From Parapontixanthobacter aurantiacus (GTDB lineage Bacteria; Pseudomonadota; Alphaproteobacteria; Sphingomonadales; Sphingomonadaceae), in assembly GCF_009827635.1 (NCBI RefSeq), contig NZ_WTYW01000003.1:1-64000 (forward strand): a stretch of 64,000 nucleotides of DNA, given 5' to 3'. The translations under genes and the position numbers were made by a program. Below are positions 44,606 to 53,071 of the stretch, in pieces. Numbering within the stretch: position 1 is the first letter of the stretch; every line of letters begins with the position of its first letter. Below the pieces are notes generated by a model. It ran no database searches. It saw nothing but the letters and a program-made list of their open reading frames with translations, and was not told the DNA's origin.

Positions 44606-44869
44606 GGTGCGACCCATCCTACGTTGAGTTGCAACCGCTCTAGCTTCGAAGTAGTAAATGACCCGTAAACCAATCGGATAACGTTTCACTTGAAACTAGA
44701 AAAAACGTAGTCGTTGCAACACGTTGCATCGTTCCAAACGTTGCAATTGCTGTTCCGAACTCCCCGTTTGAATGCGCTTTCAGCAGGATCATTCCATCGA
44801 GTTGCCGGATCGCACTCGCTGATTCGAAGCAAGAGAGCGTCCGGTCTCAAAAAAACGGGGAGACAAAGA

Positions 44870-45412
44870 TTGGAAGAACGCAGACTCTCAGGTCGCAAGC
44901 GAACGATGTTCCAGCCGGCCTGCATCGAAATTGAGGATGAATCTCATGCCGTGCTCATCCGAGACTGCTCGGAAATGGGTGCAGGGTTCGAGGGCGATCT
45001 TGATCTTATGCTCGGTCAGCCCCTGCGTTATCGCTGGGGAAACGAGGACTTCTACAATGCCAAAGTTACCTGGATCAAAGGACACCGGTTCGGCGTCGAG
45101 GATTTACGCGGCAAATACGAATTCGCGGAGCGCAAACCATTCAATTACAGATCGGTTCGCATCCCTACGTCGCGACCGGTCGATATATTCATCCGCGGCA
45201 TCCGTGAGAGCGCGGAACTTATAAACGTGTCGCAACGCGGGTTCTGCGTGCTCCTTCAGGAACGACCTGAACCCGGAACGCTCGCAACCCTGAAGTCAGG
45301 TAGGAACGCGATTGAGGCGGCTACTCTGAAATGGTCCAATCGCAACCAGTTCGGCTTCACTACCCCCAACCCCCTTCGCATCGATCAGATGTCGGCTCTT
45401 CTCGCTGGTTAG
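44870..45412 (+). CDS. Tandem PilZ-domain protein
   Basis: 180 residues from a TTG start, chosen because GGGGAG lies 8 nt upstream and the sequence before it looks non-coding. The first PilZ unit has EERRLSGRKRTMFQPACIEI and LIRDCSEMGAGFEG (Arg-rich motif and DxSxxG). The second has SVRIPTSRPVDIFIRG and LINVSQRGFCVLL (NxSxxG). It probably binds c-di-GMP. A short gene follows after 11 nt. Confidence 0.78.
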   Translation: MEERRLSGRKRTMFQPACIEIEDESHAVLIRDCSEMGAGFEGDLDLMLGQPLRYRWGNEDFYNAKVTWIKGHRFGVEDLRGKYEFAERKPFNYRSVRIPTSRPVDIFIRGIRESAELINVSQRGFCVLLQERPEPGTLATLKSGRNAIEAATLKWSNRNQFGFTTPNPLRIDQMSALLAG

Positions 45413-45423
45413 GAGAATTCAAA

Positions 45424-45609
45424 ATGTTCATCGGTTCCACACTTTCGCAGACGGATCTACTCGGCATGCCTCCGGCTCATTTGAGCGCGATCCGTACCGC
45501 TTGCCTTCGCGATTTGCAAAGCTACGAGCCAAACCGCGCGAGCGATCAGGCGCAGTACCGTGAGTCGAAGTCCATGCTGCTGAAGATCGATGCGATGCTC
45601 GGCTTCTGA
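45424..45609 (+). CDS. Small soluble protein (61 aa) behind the PilZ gene
   Basis: 61 residues: MFIGSTLSQTDLLGMPPAHL, SAIRTACLRDLQSYEP, YRESKSMLLKIDAMLGF. GGAG 8 nt upstream of the ATG and an 11-nt gap to the PilZ gene indicate a shared transcript. No family recognised. Confidence 0.6.
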   Translation: MFIGSTLSQTDLLGMPPAHLSAIRTACLRDLQSYEPNRASDQAQYRESKSMLLKIDAMLGF

Positions 45610-45710
45610 AGTCCGGAAATCCTGCTTCACAAATCACAGCTATCGATTGGCTACTTCGGCACGAGCGGCTATCGCGGCCAACTAATCATGAAAGATCATT
45701 ATTTACCGAT

Positions 45711-45875
45711 ATGAAACCGTCTTCGAACCGACCCACCATCCGCTCGCATAACCCGATGCTCGGCATCGTCGGAGGTGGTCTGCTGATAGTGTACGCAGGA
45801 TTGGCATGTGTTCTCATGCCAATCACTGCGGTCCAACAGCTGGTTACCGGTCGGAAGAGAGGATACTGGAATTGA
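45711..45875 (+). CDS. Possible small membrane protein (54 aa)
   Basis: A 54-residue frame with a basic start (MKPSSNRPTIRSHN), a hydrophobic helix (GIVGGGLLIVYAGLACVL) and a basic end (VTGRKRGYWN). No strong ribosome-binding site. It converges on the PEP-CTERM gene. Plausible by topology only. Confidence 0.4.
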   Translation: MKPSSNRPTIRSHNPMLGIVGGGLLIVYAGLACVLMPITAVQQLVTGRKRGYWN

Positions 45876-45894
45876 AGTGCAGTCGCTTTGACTC

Positions 45895-46440
45895 TTACGC
45901 CTTAAAATCCTGGCAATGGCGATAGGGCCGAAAGCGGCGATCTTCCTTCGCTGGCCTGCGGCGCATCATTCCGCCGAGGCCGGCGAAGCCAACCAGAATC
46001 ATCGCCCAGGTCGCCGGTTCCGGAACGGACGAAGCTACCTTGGATACGTTCATGGTTCCCAGCGCCACGCCGTTGAAGGTTTTACGCATGGTGTACGTGC
46101 CGGTGAAAAAGACCGGATCTGCGATCGTGCCGGTAAAGAGATTTGTTGTTTCGAGCGCAAACTTGTGAGCCTGGTTGAAGTCTAAAACAGTTCCAGTTGC
46201 AGTTGCATAGAAGTTAACCGTCTGCGCCTTCGTCCCGGTGTTCGTCACAACATCGACTTTCTTGAAGGTAAAGGTATTGCCCTTGATCTTGTCGGGACCG
46301 AGATCCGGGTCGAGAACGAAGGAAAAACTGTCCTGCTCGTTTTTGCCCACGAATTCGAACAAGAGTTCGGCAGCTGAAGCACTGACCGGAAATGCGAAGA
46401 GTCCGGCAAAGCCGATCAAAAGAACAATAAGCTTTTTCAT
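45895..46440 (-). CDS. PEPxxWA-CTERM secreted protein
   Basis: 181 residues. Signal peptide (KKLIVLLIGFAGLFAF, then ASA), a beta-rich body (LLFEFVGKNEQDSFSFVLD) and a sorting tail: VPEPATWAMILVGFAGLGG followed by MMRRR. This is the sphingomonad PEPxxWA-CTERM signal, which an exosortase-type enzyme processes for surface or matrix proteins. The tail continues about 18 residues beyond the Arg cluster, slightly longer than usual. No exosortase gene is in the window. Confidence 0.88.
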   Translation of the reverse strand: MKKLIVLLIGFAGLFAFPVSASAAELLFEFVGKNEQDSFSFVLDPDLGPDKIKGNTFTFKKVDVVTNTGTKAQTVNFYATATGTVLDFNQAHKFALETTNLFTGTIADPVFFTGTYTMRKTFNGVALGTMNVSKVASSVPEPATWAMILVGFAGLGGMMRRRPAKEDRRFRPYRHCQDFKA

Positions 46441-46911
46441 TCATTGATCCCGTCTGTTGGAAGGAGCGATTGTTCCCGCTCTTTCAGCGACGAGCTTTTA
46501 TTTCCGAGACGCTTAAGACTTCGTAGCTTGGTGTAACAGCGAATTAACCATCGCGAACCGCGCAAACCTTGCGAACGCAAAATCAGTCCTTAACGATTTT
46601 AACGATTATGACCGCCCGCAGGCCAAAATTGGTAAATTGAACCGCAACCAAACGATGATTCGTAGAGCGATTCCCGGCTTCGAGTCATTGAATGCATTAA
46701 AAGAAGTCCAAGCCATGGCGTCAGAGGGTGTTCCGAATCTGGCCCATGCGCGATCTTATTTAATAAGCCTCATTGCCCACAGATCGTTCTTCACAAAAAC
46801 GGCAAAAGGCAAGACCAAATATTCGCATAAAGTTCAAATTATTCAGGCATTTACTCTCCATTTACCGTGCCTTTTCCGGCTTCCGAAAGATGTGTCTGTG
46901 AAAAGCTCTTC
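46441..46911. other. AT-rich intergenic stretch
   Basis: It holds the promoter of the PEP-CTERM gene, read leftward. A rightward frame from 46637 has weak protein character (IRRAIPGFESLNALKEVQAM) and no convincing ribosome-binding site, so I do not call it a gene. Confidence 0.35.
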
Positions 46912-47265
46912 ATGAACATTGTCGACGCTTATGCACAGCTTACTCAAGGAATTGTCGATCTTACCGGCATGTCCCGTCCGATGCTGCATATTCATGCAGG
47001 TATGGCCATTTATCTCACTACGCAGTTCGCTTTGAGGGATAGGCGAGGATCGTTGTTTGCGTTGATTGCCGTTCTGCAGCTGGAGCTTTTTAACGAGGTC
47101 ATGAATCGTCTGGCGAAGGGAACCTGGAACTGGCCCGATACCAGTAGCGATATCGCTCTGACCATATTCTGGCCTTCGCTCTGTTACGGCGTAAGCACCT
47201 ATAGGCGGCATCGGTGGACTGCGCCACGAATGAAGCAGCTTGCTGCGCTTCCAAGGATCGAATGA
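46912..47265 (+). CDS. Small membrane protein (117 aa)
   Basis: 117 residues with three hydrophobic stretches: MLHIHAGMAIYLTTQFAL, SLFALIAVLQLELFNEVMN and IALTIFWPSLCYGVST, ending in a basic tail. This looks like a family of small sphingomonad membrane proteins related in layout to VanZ-like proteins, but no catalytic motif is seen. ATG at 46912. Converges on the PilZ gene at 47284. Confidence 0.65.
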   Translation: MNIVDAYAQLTQGIVDLTGMSRPMLHIHAGMAIYLTTQFALRDRRGSLFALIAVLQLELFNEVMNRLAKGTWNWPDTSSDIALTIFWPSLCYGVSTYRRHRWTAPRMKQLAALPRIE

Positions 47266-47283
47266 GGTGCTCGCCGTAGAGAG

Positions 47284-47808
47284 TTATTCTGCGGCAAGCT
47301 TCCGCAACTTTTGCGCGGCGATGTCGAGGACCTGCAATCTCTCGAGATGACGCGCCACGATCGCTTCATCTTTGGAAAGCGCGTCTGCCAAAGCATCGAT
47401 CATATCTGCCAGGCCACTGAGTTCTTCGGACTTTTTTAAGAATCCTGAAGAAGCGTCCGCTGCCGCGGAGCCCGCAGGTGAAGTTCGCTGCTGATGTACG
47501 ACAGCGTCAACCTGCTGCTGCCCTCCGGATTTGGCGGGCATCCATTGCATAACGTTAATCGGTCGATCGAACCGGATGCCTGCGCTGCGTCCGCTGTTCC
47601 AGACAATTGAGCCGCTCGCCGACAAGTCGGCTCTGCGCAACCTGCATTCCTTTCCTACAGGGGGAAGTTCGGCCCCTTCAATCATCGCGCCATCGTTCGA
47701 CAGATTACGAACGCGAACCGGCCCGGACAACGTTTCCGACGCAATCGTAGCCATGAGAAATAGGCTCGACCGCATTGCCGTTCGTTTGCAGAGAAGTTCG
47801 GTACTCAT
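47284..47808 (-). CDS. PilZ-domain protein
   Basis: 174 residues. The PilZ domain (about 5-90) has the c-di-GMP-binding marks RTAMR (RxxxR) and VRNLSNDGAMIEG (NxSxxG), then IVWNSGRSAGIRFDRPI. The C-terminal 65 residues are helical (LADMIDALADALSKDEAIVA) and could form a coiled coil. A likely c-di-GMP receptor, together with the tandem-PilZ protein at 44.9 kb. Confidence 0.85.
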   Translation of the reverse strand: MSTELLCKRTAMRSSLFLMATIASETLSGPVRVRNLSNDGAMIEGAELPPVGKECRLRRADLSASGSIVWNSGRSAGIRFDRPINVMQWMPAKSGGQQQVDAVVHQQRTSPAGSAAADASSGFLKKSEELSGLADMIDALADALSKDEAIVARHLERLQVLDIAAQKLRKLAAE

Positions 47809-48065
47809 GGCAAATCTTGTCGTAAAGATACGTGCTTAAGAGCGAGTAAACGGTTCGCGCTGCCGGCGGCCTTCTCAAGACAGCCTGGTAAAGCGAGGCT
47901 CTGGTTTCGGTAATCAGACGAAGAGCAAATTTCTCCGAGCTTTTACACAGGTCGCGAAAGTTGTTCGTCGATAATACTGTACAGCTTATGCACACAGTAT
48001 TTGCCTCGCCCTAACACACGCGAGTAAGGCCAATTTCGCCCAATAACGGGCGGAGGGAATTACTG

Positions 48066-48734
48066 ATGAAACGCATACTTATCGGTGCAGGCTTGTGCCT
48101 TGCATCTACGCCTGCGCTCGCACAAGAGCATGAGGCGATGGAAGGATTTCGCGCCGAAGCGCTGGTCGGCTACGACCGGATCGACCTGAGCATTGACGAG
48201 GAAGCTGACGCTGACGGCAATACGGATGACATCTACTATGGCGGCGCAATTGGCTACGACATTGTCACAAACGGATTTTTGTTGGGCGTCGAGGGCGAAA
48301 TTGGCACGTCCGGCCATGATGCCGAAGAACCTTATTTCGACGTGATCGACGGTCAGGAAGTGAATGGCACGATCAGCCTCTCGGATGGCTTGAACTGGTA
48401 TGTAGGTGGTCGCATCGGCACCGTCGCCTTCGACCGCACTCTCTTCTACGCAAAGGCTGGTTACGCCAGCACGACACTTGACCTCGATCTGGAGGGAACG
48501 GTCGACGGCGAGCCAGGCTCGGCAGACATCGACATCAATTTCGGCGGCATCCGACTGGGCGCGGGCGTCGAACAATCTTTCGGCCGTGCGTATGGCAAGC
48601 TCGAATATCGATATACGAGCTACTCAGACGGACACGTGGACTATGACGGAACGTCGGTTGATATTGGAGATGAACTCGATGGAATCGATCTGGAACGTCA
48701 CCAGATTGTGGCCGGTGTTGGATTCCGCTTTTAA
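48066..48734 (+). CDS. Outer-membrane beta-barrel protein
   Basis: 222 residues. Signal peptide (KRILIGAGLCLASTPALAQ) followed by alternating amphipathic strands: FRAEALVGYDRIDLSIDEEA, YYGGAIGYDIVTNGFLLGVE, IRLGAGVEQSFGRAYGKLEY. It ends in the barrel-type aromatic C-terminus VGFRF. The acidic loops (DEEADADGNTDD) may bind cations. Of the eight-stranded OmpX/OmpW-like kind; function unknown. A terminator follows. Confidence 0.85.
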   Translation: MKRILIGAGLCLASTPALAQEHEAMEGFRAEALVGYDRIDLSIDEEADADGNTDDIYYGGAIGYDIVTNGFLLGVEGEIGTSGHDAEEPYFDVIDGQEVNGTISLSDGLNWYVGGRIGTVAFDRTLFYAKAGYASTTLDLDLEGTVDGEPGSADIDINFGGIRLGAGVEQSFGRAYGKLEYRYTSYSDGHVDYDGTSVDIGDELDGIDLERHQIVAGVGFRF

Positions 48735-48739
48735 TTTTC

Positions 48740-48768
48740 GGGGCCGTCCGTACGGGCGGCCCTTTTTA
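48740..48768 (+). terminator. Rho-independent terminator after the outer-membrane protein gene
   Basis: A GC-rich stem (GGGCCGTCCG at 48741-48750 against CGGGCGGCCC at 48753-48762, with one G-T pair) and a 2-nt loop is followed by TTTTT. Position 6 nt after the stop codon fits. Confidence 0.85.
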
Positions 48769-48778
48769 AGGCAGGATC

Positions 48779-49231
48779 ATGCAACTCACACAGGCTCTTC
48801 TTAGCGTTAGCATCCTGTCGGCTCTGGGGATCGGCGGCATCTACGTCTATCATTCAGGCGAAACGCGGGTAGCTCGGACGGACTTACCGACATTCACCTG
48901 TGTCGTATCATCGATTACCGATGGCGACACACTGCGCTGTAAAGATGGCACAAGGGTTCGACTGCATGCTGTAGCAGCGCGCGAAACGGATGGAACCTGC
49001 CCCGCTGGGCATCCATGCCCCGAAGCATCAGCTGCGGCAGCAACAGCCGCTCTTATTGGATTGGCAAGTGGTCAAGCGCTCGATTGTGTTCAGACCGGAG
49101 AAACCTACGGACGAAAGGCGGCAATCTGCCAGAACGAGGGCGGGGTCGAGATCAACTGCGCGATGATAAAGTCCGGCACCGCGCTTGTTTGGCCAAAATT
49201 CGCCGCCCAGCATCCGGTATGCCAGCCATGA
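48779..49231 (+). CDS. Staphylococcal-nuclease-like (SNase) protein, membrane-anchored
   Basis: 150 residues. An N-terminal hydrophobic helix (LLSVSILSALGIGGIYVYHS) anchors or exports it. The SNase fold shows ITDGDTLRCKDGTRVRLHAV, then ARETDG in place of DAPE, and TYGRKAAIC (Arg of YGR). Four to six Cys residues may form disulfides in the periplasm. The catalytic Glu/Arg set looks partly kept, so nuclease activity is possible but not certain. Confidence 0.75.
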   Translation: MQLTQALLSVSILSALGIGGIYVYHSGETRVARTDLPTFTCVVSSITDGDTLRCKDGTRVRLHAVAARETDGTCPAGHPCPEASAAAATAALIGLASGQALDCVQTGETYGRKAAICQNEGGVEINCAMIKSGTALVWPKFAAQHPVCQP

Positions 49232-49400
49232 AGAAACGATCCTGAGCTTTTCAAAGCGGCTTTTTACGAATTTTTTACCATGAACGTTTAACGGGAGGCG
49301 CAGGCCAGCGACCTCCCTGTTAATGGCTTCGTGGGTCGGCGATGCGCACCCCGCCGGCCCACGATTTTCCTACTTGCATCTTGTCGGCATAGATCGCCTT

Positions 49401-49517
49401 ATGCGACCTTCCAAAGAACAAATCGAATTCACGATGCTAGCGCTTCTAATCATCGTGCCCCTCTGTTATATGCTGCTGCAAATGTTCTTTGGCATATTGT
49501 TCTCTCTTGGAGACTGA
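49401..49517 (+). CDS. Possible tiny membrane protein (38 aa)
   Basis: From the ATG at 49401: a short polar start (MRPSKEQIEFT) and one long hydrophobic helix (LALLIIVPLCYMLLQMFF). No clear ribosome-binding site. Plausible single-pass peptide, otherwise unsupported. Confidence 0.3.
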   Translation: MRPSKEQIEFTMLALLIIVPLCYMLLQMFFGILFSLGD

Positions 49518-49647
49518 GGTCTGTCGTTTGGCGTTTCAATTTAAGAGAGCAGATAAAGATCGACGCCGAGAGAACTTCTTAATAATCATCAGAGTATGCG
49601 CCTTCCTCCGATCTCGCAACCAGACGGTTTTGAAGGAATAGCAAAGC

Positions 49648-50496
49648 ATGTTCGCCTTCCGTTTTGCCAGACTGATCTTCGCCGCGTCGCTTGGCATTAG
49701 CGCTTACACGGCGACTGCAGCGACCTTCATCGTAACTGATATTGATGCAGCGCAACCCGATCACGAGCATTGGGGCAAGCTCGACGCATACAATACGGGC
49801 AACGCGATCATCACGACCGACGCACCTAATACCGGCAACGGATCCTTGAAACTGTCCGGGGACATGACACGGGTGCAATTGGGCTATCAGTTGGGATCGC
49901 AGCGCACTAATTTCGGTTCGGTCCATAAAGTAACCGGACTGACATTTGACTGGAGAGTGGCGTCGGAGAGTAGCAACCTCGACTACACGCCGACGCTTCG
50001 CTTACTCGTTCACGATGGCGAACAACTCTCGGTCTACGGTTGGAACGGCAAGTATAATGGCGTTGCGAGTAACCCGCTCGATAACTGGTATTCGAGCACG
50101 ACGAATGATCTGTTCTGGCAATGGACCTACAAAGAAGGCGACACGCTCGACGCTGGCCAGCTCAAACTCCTCCCGCTCGGAAACTGGATCGAAGGCCTGT
50201 CTTCGAATGCGTTCGTCACAGCGATCAGCGTCGGGGCAGGTGCAAAAGCCGGCAATGGCTACAACGCCTTTGCAGACAATATTCAGCTTCATCGGGGCGC
50301 TAAGATTGACAGCTACAATTTCGAAGCAATCGCCGCCGTGCCGGAGCCTGCAACATGGATGATGCTATTGATTGGTTTCTTCCTGATCGCTGCGACGCTC
50401 AGAGCGAAGAATTATGCTCGTCCCGCTAGATATGACGTTCGAGCGAGGCAACGACCAACTAACATCGTTGCAGTCATCAATCTGGCGTCTACATAA
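49648..50496 (+). CDS. PEP-CTERM-type secreted protein
   Basis: 282 residues. Signal peptide (FARLIFAASLGISAYTATA) and a beta-sandwich-like body (GNGSLKLSGDMTRVQLGYQL; FDWRVASESSNLDYTPTLRL). The tail AAVPEPATWMMLLIGFFLIA is a PEP-CTERM sorting signal with Met in place of the usual Ala. The frame continues about 35 residues past the signal (RPARYDVRARQRPTN), longer than normal, so the original stop may have been lost. Confidence 0.82.
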   Translation: MFAFRFARLIFAASLGISAYTATAATFIVTDIDAAQPDHEHWGKLDAYNTGNAIITTDAPNTGNGSLKLSGDMTRVQLGYQLGSQRTNFGSVHKVTGLTFDWRVASESSNLDYTPTLRLLVHDGEQLSVYGWNGKYNGVASNPLDNWYSSTTNDLFWQWTYKEGDTLDAGQLKLLPLGNWIEGLSSNAFVTAISVGAGAKAGNGYNAFADNIQLHRGAKIDSYNFEAIAAVPEPATWMMLLIGFFLIAATLRAKNYARPARYDVRARQRPTNIVAVINLAST

Positions 50497-51206
50497 AAGA
50501 AAGCCGCCGCGACCGATTGGCGCACGACGGCTCTGCCATCAGGCAGGATGGAGACCATCCTGGCGACCCGAATAACCCTTTGACGGTACGGCAAGCTTCA
50601 TGCGCGAACAAGTCAGCTCATCGCGAAAAAAGGGCTGTCGCCATTAGGGAAGGACAACAGCCCACCTTTTCACCCTCAGAAAGTCGGGTCGCACCTTCCG
50701 CGCACAGACCACCGACTTGTTCGACGTCTATGCTTGGAATGCTTCCTCCAACGCATCATTTGAATTCAACGAAGAACGGCGCCCTCAGTTTTGGATCGCC
50801 GCTGACTTCTGACGACCTGAAACCTTCCTCCGCTAAAATTCGCCGAACGAACAGACATGTGCGAGAACAGAACTCGCAACCGATTGTAGATCGAACGTTG
50901 GAGAGCGACGATATGGAAAACGGTATTCGACGGAGCCGTCGTCACTGATCGCTCGAACCGGTCATTTAAAAGGGTACCGTTCCCAGTGAGCAGAGCGAAT
51001 GTGCAAGCCCCTTCAACGTAACGACAATCAGCTCGGTATTAAAACCATCAGCATCGGTCGAACCCCCCAAGTCAGTCCATTTCGTTCACGGCATTGAACG
51101 TCGCGTCTGCCGTTCGTGTTTCCCCTGCGTGCTATTCACTAGCCGAAAACTTGACGTAGGCGGCATCCTATCAGCGTACTAAACACCGGGTTTGGCAGGG
51201 GAAGCG
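50497..51206. other. 710-bp gene-free region with two strong hairpins
   Basis: No supported gene. CAGGATGG-AGA-CCATCCTG (50544-50562) is a perfect 8-bp stem with a 3-nt loop. GGGCTGT (50632-50638) pairs with ACAGCCC (50657-50663), followed by ACCTTTT. The first is preceded by AGCCG/CGGCT complementarity around 50505-50532. The region may make a structured RNA or carry the 3' end of the PEP-CTERM transcript. Confidence 0.45.
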
Positions 51207-52034
51207 ATGCAAAACAGTAAGGCATTTATAAGGTTCGTTCTTCCTTCCTCAATCATTCTGGTTCTGCTTTCGGAACTGGCTGTGCGAGCGATGGTCGACA
51301 TTAAACTTTTCGAGCGCGATACCGAGGTCGGTTACTGGTTCAAGCCGGGGCAGAGCGGCGGCTCTCTCCTGACAGGGTCGTACGCCTTCAACTCGGACGG
51401 CTTCGGGGTCGCGGACGAGTTCAGAACGACTAACGGAACTGACGTGCTCCTCGTTGGCGATAGTGTCGTATGGGGGACATCTGCGCATCAACAGGAAGAA
51501 CGGCTTGGGCCGCAGCTCCAGAGGGTGACGGGCTGGAAGGTGTGGCCGCTCGCAACCGGGAGCTGGAGCCTTGCCAATGAACTGCGCTACCTTAAACGCG
51601 TGCCGCTGGAGGGAACCGACGCAATTATCTTCGTCTTAAACTCTGCCGATGTTGGCCAGCCCTCGCACTGGAACAGCGAGTACGTTCTGCCCCGTTCCCG
51701 GCCCCCATCGTATCTCCTCTATTCGCTGCAGCGCCTTTACCCCTTTTTGCGACCTCCGGAGAAAGAGCTGCCGGTGCGCCCAGCTGACCTCAAGAGCGAG
51801 TGGGAGGAATTCGCGGCATCGGTTGACGTTCCGGTGTATGTCATCGGTTATGAAAGTGGCGCGTCGAGCGGTAGTTCGTGCTCGTGGCTGCCGGTGTGGC
51901 TCGACGTACCAACATTCTGCTATGACCCGATTGGGCGGAACCTCGAAGGGGCGATGCTCGATTCAATTCATTTGACGGCCGAAGGAAATAAGCTGTTTGC
52001 GCGCTTTATCGACGGGGCGGTTCACGTCCCGTAA
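51207..52034 (+). CDS. SGNH/GDSL-like protein, membrane-anchored
   Basis: 275 residues from the ATG at 51207 (AGGGGAAGC upstream). The N-terminal helix (FVLPSSIILVLLSELAV) is a signal anchor. SGNH-type motifs are VLLVGDSVVWGTSA (Gly-Asp-Ser nucleophile) and MLDSIHLTAEGNKL (Asp-x-x-His). This fits O-acetyl-transfer or esterase proteins acting on extracellular polysaccharide. An acyltransferase and a second SGNH protein lie just downstream. Confidence 0.8.
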   Translation: MQNSKAFIRFVLPSSIILVLLSELAVRAMVDIKLFERDTEVGYWFKPGQSGGSLLTGSYAFNSDGFGVADEFRTTNGTDVLLVGDSVVWGTSAHQQEERLGPQLQRVTGWKVWPLATGSWSLANELRYLKRVPLEGTDAIIFVLNSADVGQPSHWNSEYVLPRSRPPSYLLYSLQRLYPFLRPPEKELPVRPADLKSEWEEFAASVDVPVYVIGYESGASSGSSCSWLPVWLDVPTFCYDPIGRNLEGAMLDSIHLTAEGNKLFARFIDGAVHVP

Positions 52035-52153
52035 TCAATGGTGTTTTGAGCCTTCGCACTTTCGAAGTAATCGGAATTGCTCAGTCGATGCGCGAAACAC
52101 TGCGAACCTTGAGTATTGTCATTCTCTACTCGCTAGCCGTCACTGCGGCGATG

Positions 52154-52972
52154 CTACTGCTGTTCCCGCTCTAGCTGTTCCAGAGCTTCGAGCATCGTCT
52201 TTTCGTAAACCTCGAACAGATAGTCGTGGCCACCGTAGCCGCCCCCATGGTTTCTCCAGGTTGGATGAAGTCCGTCCTTGAAGAGCTGCAAATTCAAGGG
52301 CGCTCCGTCCTGCCCGATGATCGGATGGCCGCCGAAATCAAAAACGCCGTCAATCTTCGTACCGACCGCGTCTTGCATGATCTGAGCGTATTCCCGGCGC
52401 GCTTCATTGCGAACGGGGTCGGGCATCTTGGTCGTCGCTTTCAGCTTCGGCAGGATCGTGCCAATGTAGACCTTTGTGCCCATTTCGCGAAAAGGCTTCA
52501 CATAAGCGAAGACCTTATCGGCATAACCTTTTGCATTATCGCCGAAGTCGTTTGCACCGATAAAAACCGTCAGAATATCGGGTTTGAGTTCCATATCGGT
52601 TTCCGACCGGCTGATGACCCCGCCCAAGCCGGAGCCGCCCACAGCGGTGATGTGGTACTCGATATTCGGATACTTTGCAGCAAAGCCACCCGAGTAAACT
52701 CCGCTCGAGTTCGGCGAGGTGATGCTATCGCCTTCCGCGACAATCACCGTTTTTCCGTCGTCAAGAATACCCGGCGTGGGCGCTGGTTCAGGCGCAGGGG
52801 CAGGGGCAGGTTGCGGCTCGGGCGAAGGAGTTGGTGCCGGGGAGGGTGAAGGCGTACCAACCGGCTCCTGGACAACAAGTATTGGCGCAGGATCTTCAAC
52901 CACCTTGGGCTGCCCGTCGAGTGTACACCCGCTAAATACTAGCGGCAGCAGCATGATTGTCATTTTGCGCAT
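52154..52972 (-). CDS. SGNH/GDSL-type esterase lipoprotein
   Basis: 272 residues from the ATG at 52972. A lipoprotein signal (MRKMTIMLLPLVFSGC) is followed by a Pro/Ala/Glu-rich linker of about 40 residues and an SGNH domain: IVAEGDSITSPNSSG (Ser), VGGSGLGGVIS (Gly), VFIGANDFGDNA (Asn) and FKDGLHPTWRN (Asp/His). All four catalytic blocks are present, so it should be an active periplasmic or outer-membrane esterase. Diverges from the acyltransferase gene. Confidence 0.85.
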   Translation of the reverse strand: MRKMTIMLLPLVFSGCTLDGQPKVVEDPAPILVVQEPVGTPSPSPAPTPSPEPQPAPAPAPEPAPTPGILDDGKTVIVAEGDSITSPNSSGVYSGGFAAKYPNIEYHITAVGGSGLGGVISRSETDMELKPDILTVFIGANDFGDNAKGYADKVFAYVKPFREMGTKVYIGTILPKLKATTKMPDPVRNEARREYAQIMQDAVGTKIDGVFDFGGHPIIGQDGAPLNLQLFKDGLHPTWRNHGGGYGGHDYLFEVYEKTMLEALEQLEREQQ

Positions 52973-53071
52973 AAGAAAATCCGTCTCATTTCTAACCACC
53001 TTTCCACGAGATGGTTGATATTCGGTAAAACGAGGAGCAAACGAGCAAAGGGGTGGCGAAAGGGGCGACTA

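Noticed and set aside
46637-46915. Rightward frame of 92 codons
   Set aside because: TTG start without ribosome-binding site and weak protein character.
50517-50948. Rightward frame of 143 codons in the gene-free region
   Set aside because: Polar, low-complexity sequence with no ribosome-binding site; the two hairpins lie inside it.
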